From: CALVJJ01 sp045538425
Lineage (GTDB): Bacteria > Bacillota > Clostridia > Christensenellales > UBA1242
Length of the DNA: 5,349 bases
Reading direction: 5' to 3'
NCBI GenBank assembly: GCA_045538425.1
Contig: JAZSRJ010000076.1
Coordinates: 1 to 5,349, forward strand
The notes under the pieces were generated by a model. That model worked only from the letters and a program-made list of their open reading frames with translations. It was not told the origin of the DNA and did not search any database. Positions 4,243-5,349 of this stretch are shown here, piece after piece; the stretch's first letter is position 1; every line of letters starts with the position of its first letter. The position numbers and the translations under genes are program-made.

Positions 4243-5349
4243 ATGAAAAAGTTTTTAATTTACTTAATTTCTATTCTTGTTGTAGTAGCTATTGGATTTA
4301 CAGTGTTTTTCTGTGTAAGAGATGAAGAACGTATTAGTATTTCTGCTTCTACAATGTATGTAGACATCAATGATACATTCAAAATTGATGTTGTGATCGA
4401 GAATAAAAAATCCTATACAACTGTGGAAGTAAGCAGTGAAGTTCCAAGTGTTGTATCTTACGATAAAGATACCAATACCTTTACTGCAGTTGGTGGTGGT
4501 TTTGCAAGACTTCGTTTTAAGACCAACAATGTGAAATTCCGTAACTTGGTTTGTGACGTATATGTTGGGGATGGTACTAAGTCAAGTCCTTTCTATATCC
4601 GTTCTGCAAAACAACTTGCAAGCATTGGTGTAGAAAAAGTAGAAGATCCAGAAGATCCTACAATTCTTAATGACAAGTATCCACTTGATGCTTATTACAA
4701 ACTTGCAAGTAATATTGACCTATCTACCTACAACAATGGTTATTGGCAACCAATTGGTAGTGTGGGTGTAGCAGAATCTGCGGTGTTTGGTGGTGAACTT
4801 GATGGTAATGGCTATTCTATCATTGGTATGAATATCAATATGGACCAAATGAATGCAGAGTTAGAGACTCTTCAAACAGCTCCAGAAGTTGGTTTGTTTG
4901 CAAAACTTGGCGCTGGTGCAAAAGTTAGCAATTTGAAGTTTGAATACGCAAGTATTGATGGACAATATCAAAAAGGTGGTTTGGTTGCTGGTATCTCTAC
5001 TGGTGCTACTATCGAAAGAGTAAGAGCTAACGATGTGTACATCAACAATGCAACAACAGAAAATAGTTATGTTGGTGGTTTTGTTGGTTACCAAACAACT
5101 GCTGTAGGTTCTCTTCTTAACGAAAACACAGGAGAAGTTACTAACTATAGTTATATCCCTAAAGTAGATCGTTGTAGTATTACGGGTCTAAAGATGGGAC
5201 ATAGACTAAACCCTGAAGATGGTATGACAGATATCGATGGCAATCTATCTGGTGTCGTTGGTGGTCTTGTTGGATTCAACCAAGGTGGTACAGTTGTATT
5301 CTCTTATGTAAGTGATGCATATCTACTTGTTGAAAAAGTAGAAGGTGTA
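4243..5349 (+). CDS. Membrane-anchored surface protein with Ig-like and GLUG repeats (3' end beyond window)
   Basis: The frame is open for 369 codons to the window edge, so the C-terminus is missing. The start is fixed by AGGAG seven bases before the ATG. Residues 4-24, after MKK, form a hydrophobic segment without a clear cleavage or lipobox motif (VFFC is not canonical), so an uncleaved anchor is likely. Residues about 31-108 resemble a bacterial Ig-like (Big2-type) domain, with SSEVPSVVSYD and TFTAVGGGFARLRF. From about 114 comes the lead-in typical of GLUG proteins: SPFYIRSAKQLASI, YYKLASNIDLS, YWQPIG, then FGGELDGNGYSI. GLUG-type repeats follow at about 215-233 (EVGLFAKLGAGAKVSNLKF), 245-262 (GGLVAGISTGATIERVRA), 278-282 (GGFVG) and near the edge (GGLVGFNQGGTVVFSY). 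GLUG repeats are known from secreted and adhesin-like proteins. A role in adhesion or surface structure is inference. Confidence 0.93.
   Translation, partial: MKKFLIYLISILVVVAIGFTVFFCVRDEERISISASTMYVDINDTFKIDVVIENKKSYTTVEVSSEVPSVVSYDKDTNTFTAVGGGFARLRFKTNNVKFRNLVCDVYVGDGTKSSPFYIRSAKQLASIGVEKVEDPEDPTILNDKYPLDAYYKLASNIDLSTYNNGYWQPIGSVGVAESAVFGGELDGNGYSIIGMNINMDQMNAELETLQTAPEVGLFAKLGAGAKVSNLKFEYASIDGQYQKGGLVAGISTGATIERVRANDVYINNATTENSYVGGFVGYQTTAVGSLLNENTGEVTNYSYIPKVDRCSITGLKMGHRLNPEDGMTDIDGNLSGVVGGLVGFNQGGTVVFSYVSDAYLLVEKVEGV

Noticed and set aside
4861..5094. Minus-strand open frame of 77 codons
   Set aside because: It is antisense to the GLUG repeats of the surface protein gene, whose frame, start site and domain pattern are clear.
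660..5349. Mollicute-type genetic code (TGA as tryptophan)
   Set aside because: The low GC raised the question, but no in-frame TGA occurs in the four genes and tryptophan is encoded by TGG. The standard bacterial code explains everything seen.

Overview
The window is AT-rich and has strong AGGAG-type ribosome binding sites, textbook sigma-A promoters (TTGACA/TTGACT, 17-base spacer, TATACT/TATAAT) and short T-tailed hairpin terminators. The complete genes end in TAA, and tryptophan is read as TGG with no in-frame TGA. Together with the bacterial 5S rRNA, this points to a low-GC Firmicute using the standard code. An Erysipelotrichia-like or other gut-type Bacilli lineage is plausible, but that placement is inference.

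Layout. Bases 1-52 are what looks like the 23S-5S spacer at the end of an rRNA operon, and 53-170 is the 5S rRNA gene. Bases 171-501 are an unusual run of five hairpins, four of them carrying CCTAGG. A second, defective copy of the 5S 3' end plus its terminator (368-437) lies inside this run, preceded by a structured segment (261-372) that I cannot identify. Bases 502-610 hold nothing I recognise.

From 660 to 4069 there are three helical, acidic-tailed proteins of 358, 379 and 363 residues, with no signal peptide or membrane segment and no family I recognise. They look like diverged paralogues. The first two share an N-terminal M-[IL]-[FY]-N-N-x-D pattern. All three share a PYY/PFY-x-x-Y-[IV]-x-K-[DE] motif just before an acidic C-terminus. 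The first two overlap by 11 bases and form one operon with its own promoter and a strong terminator. The third has its own promoter and a short leader.

From 4243 to the window end is the 5' part of a membrane-anchored surface protein with a bacterial Ig-like segment and several GLUG-type repeats. It has a fully consensus promoter, a roughly 97-base structured leader, and codon use that differs from the three genes before it. Its promoter and that of the third paralogue share a 13-base block, ATTGACTATTGAC, over the -35 element. The two genes may therefore be expressed alike, but nothing in the sequence proves a shared function. The best candidate for an undescribed system is the three-paralogue cluster.
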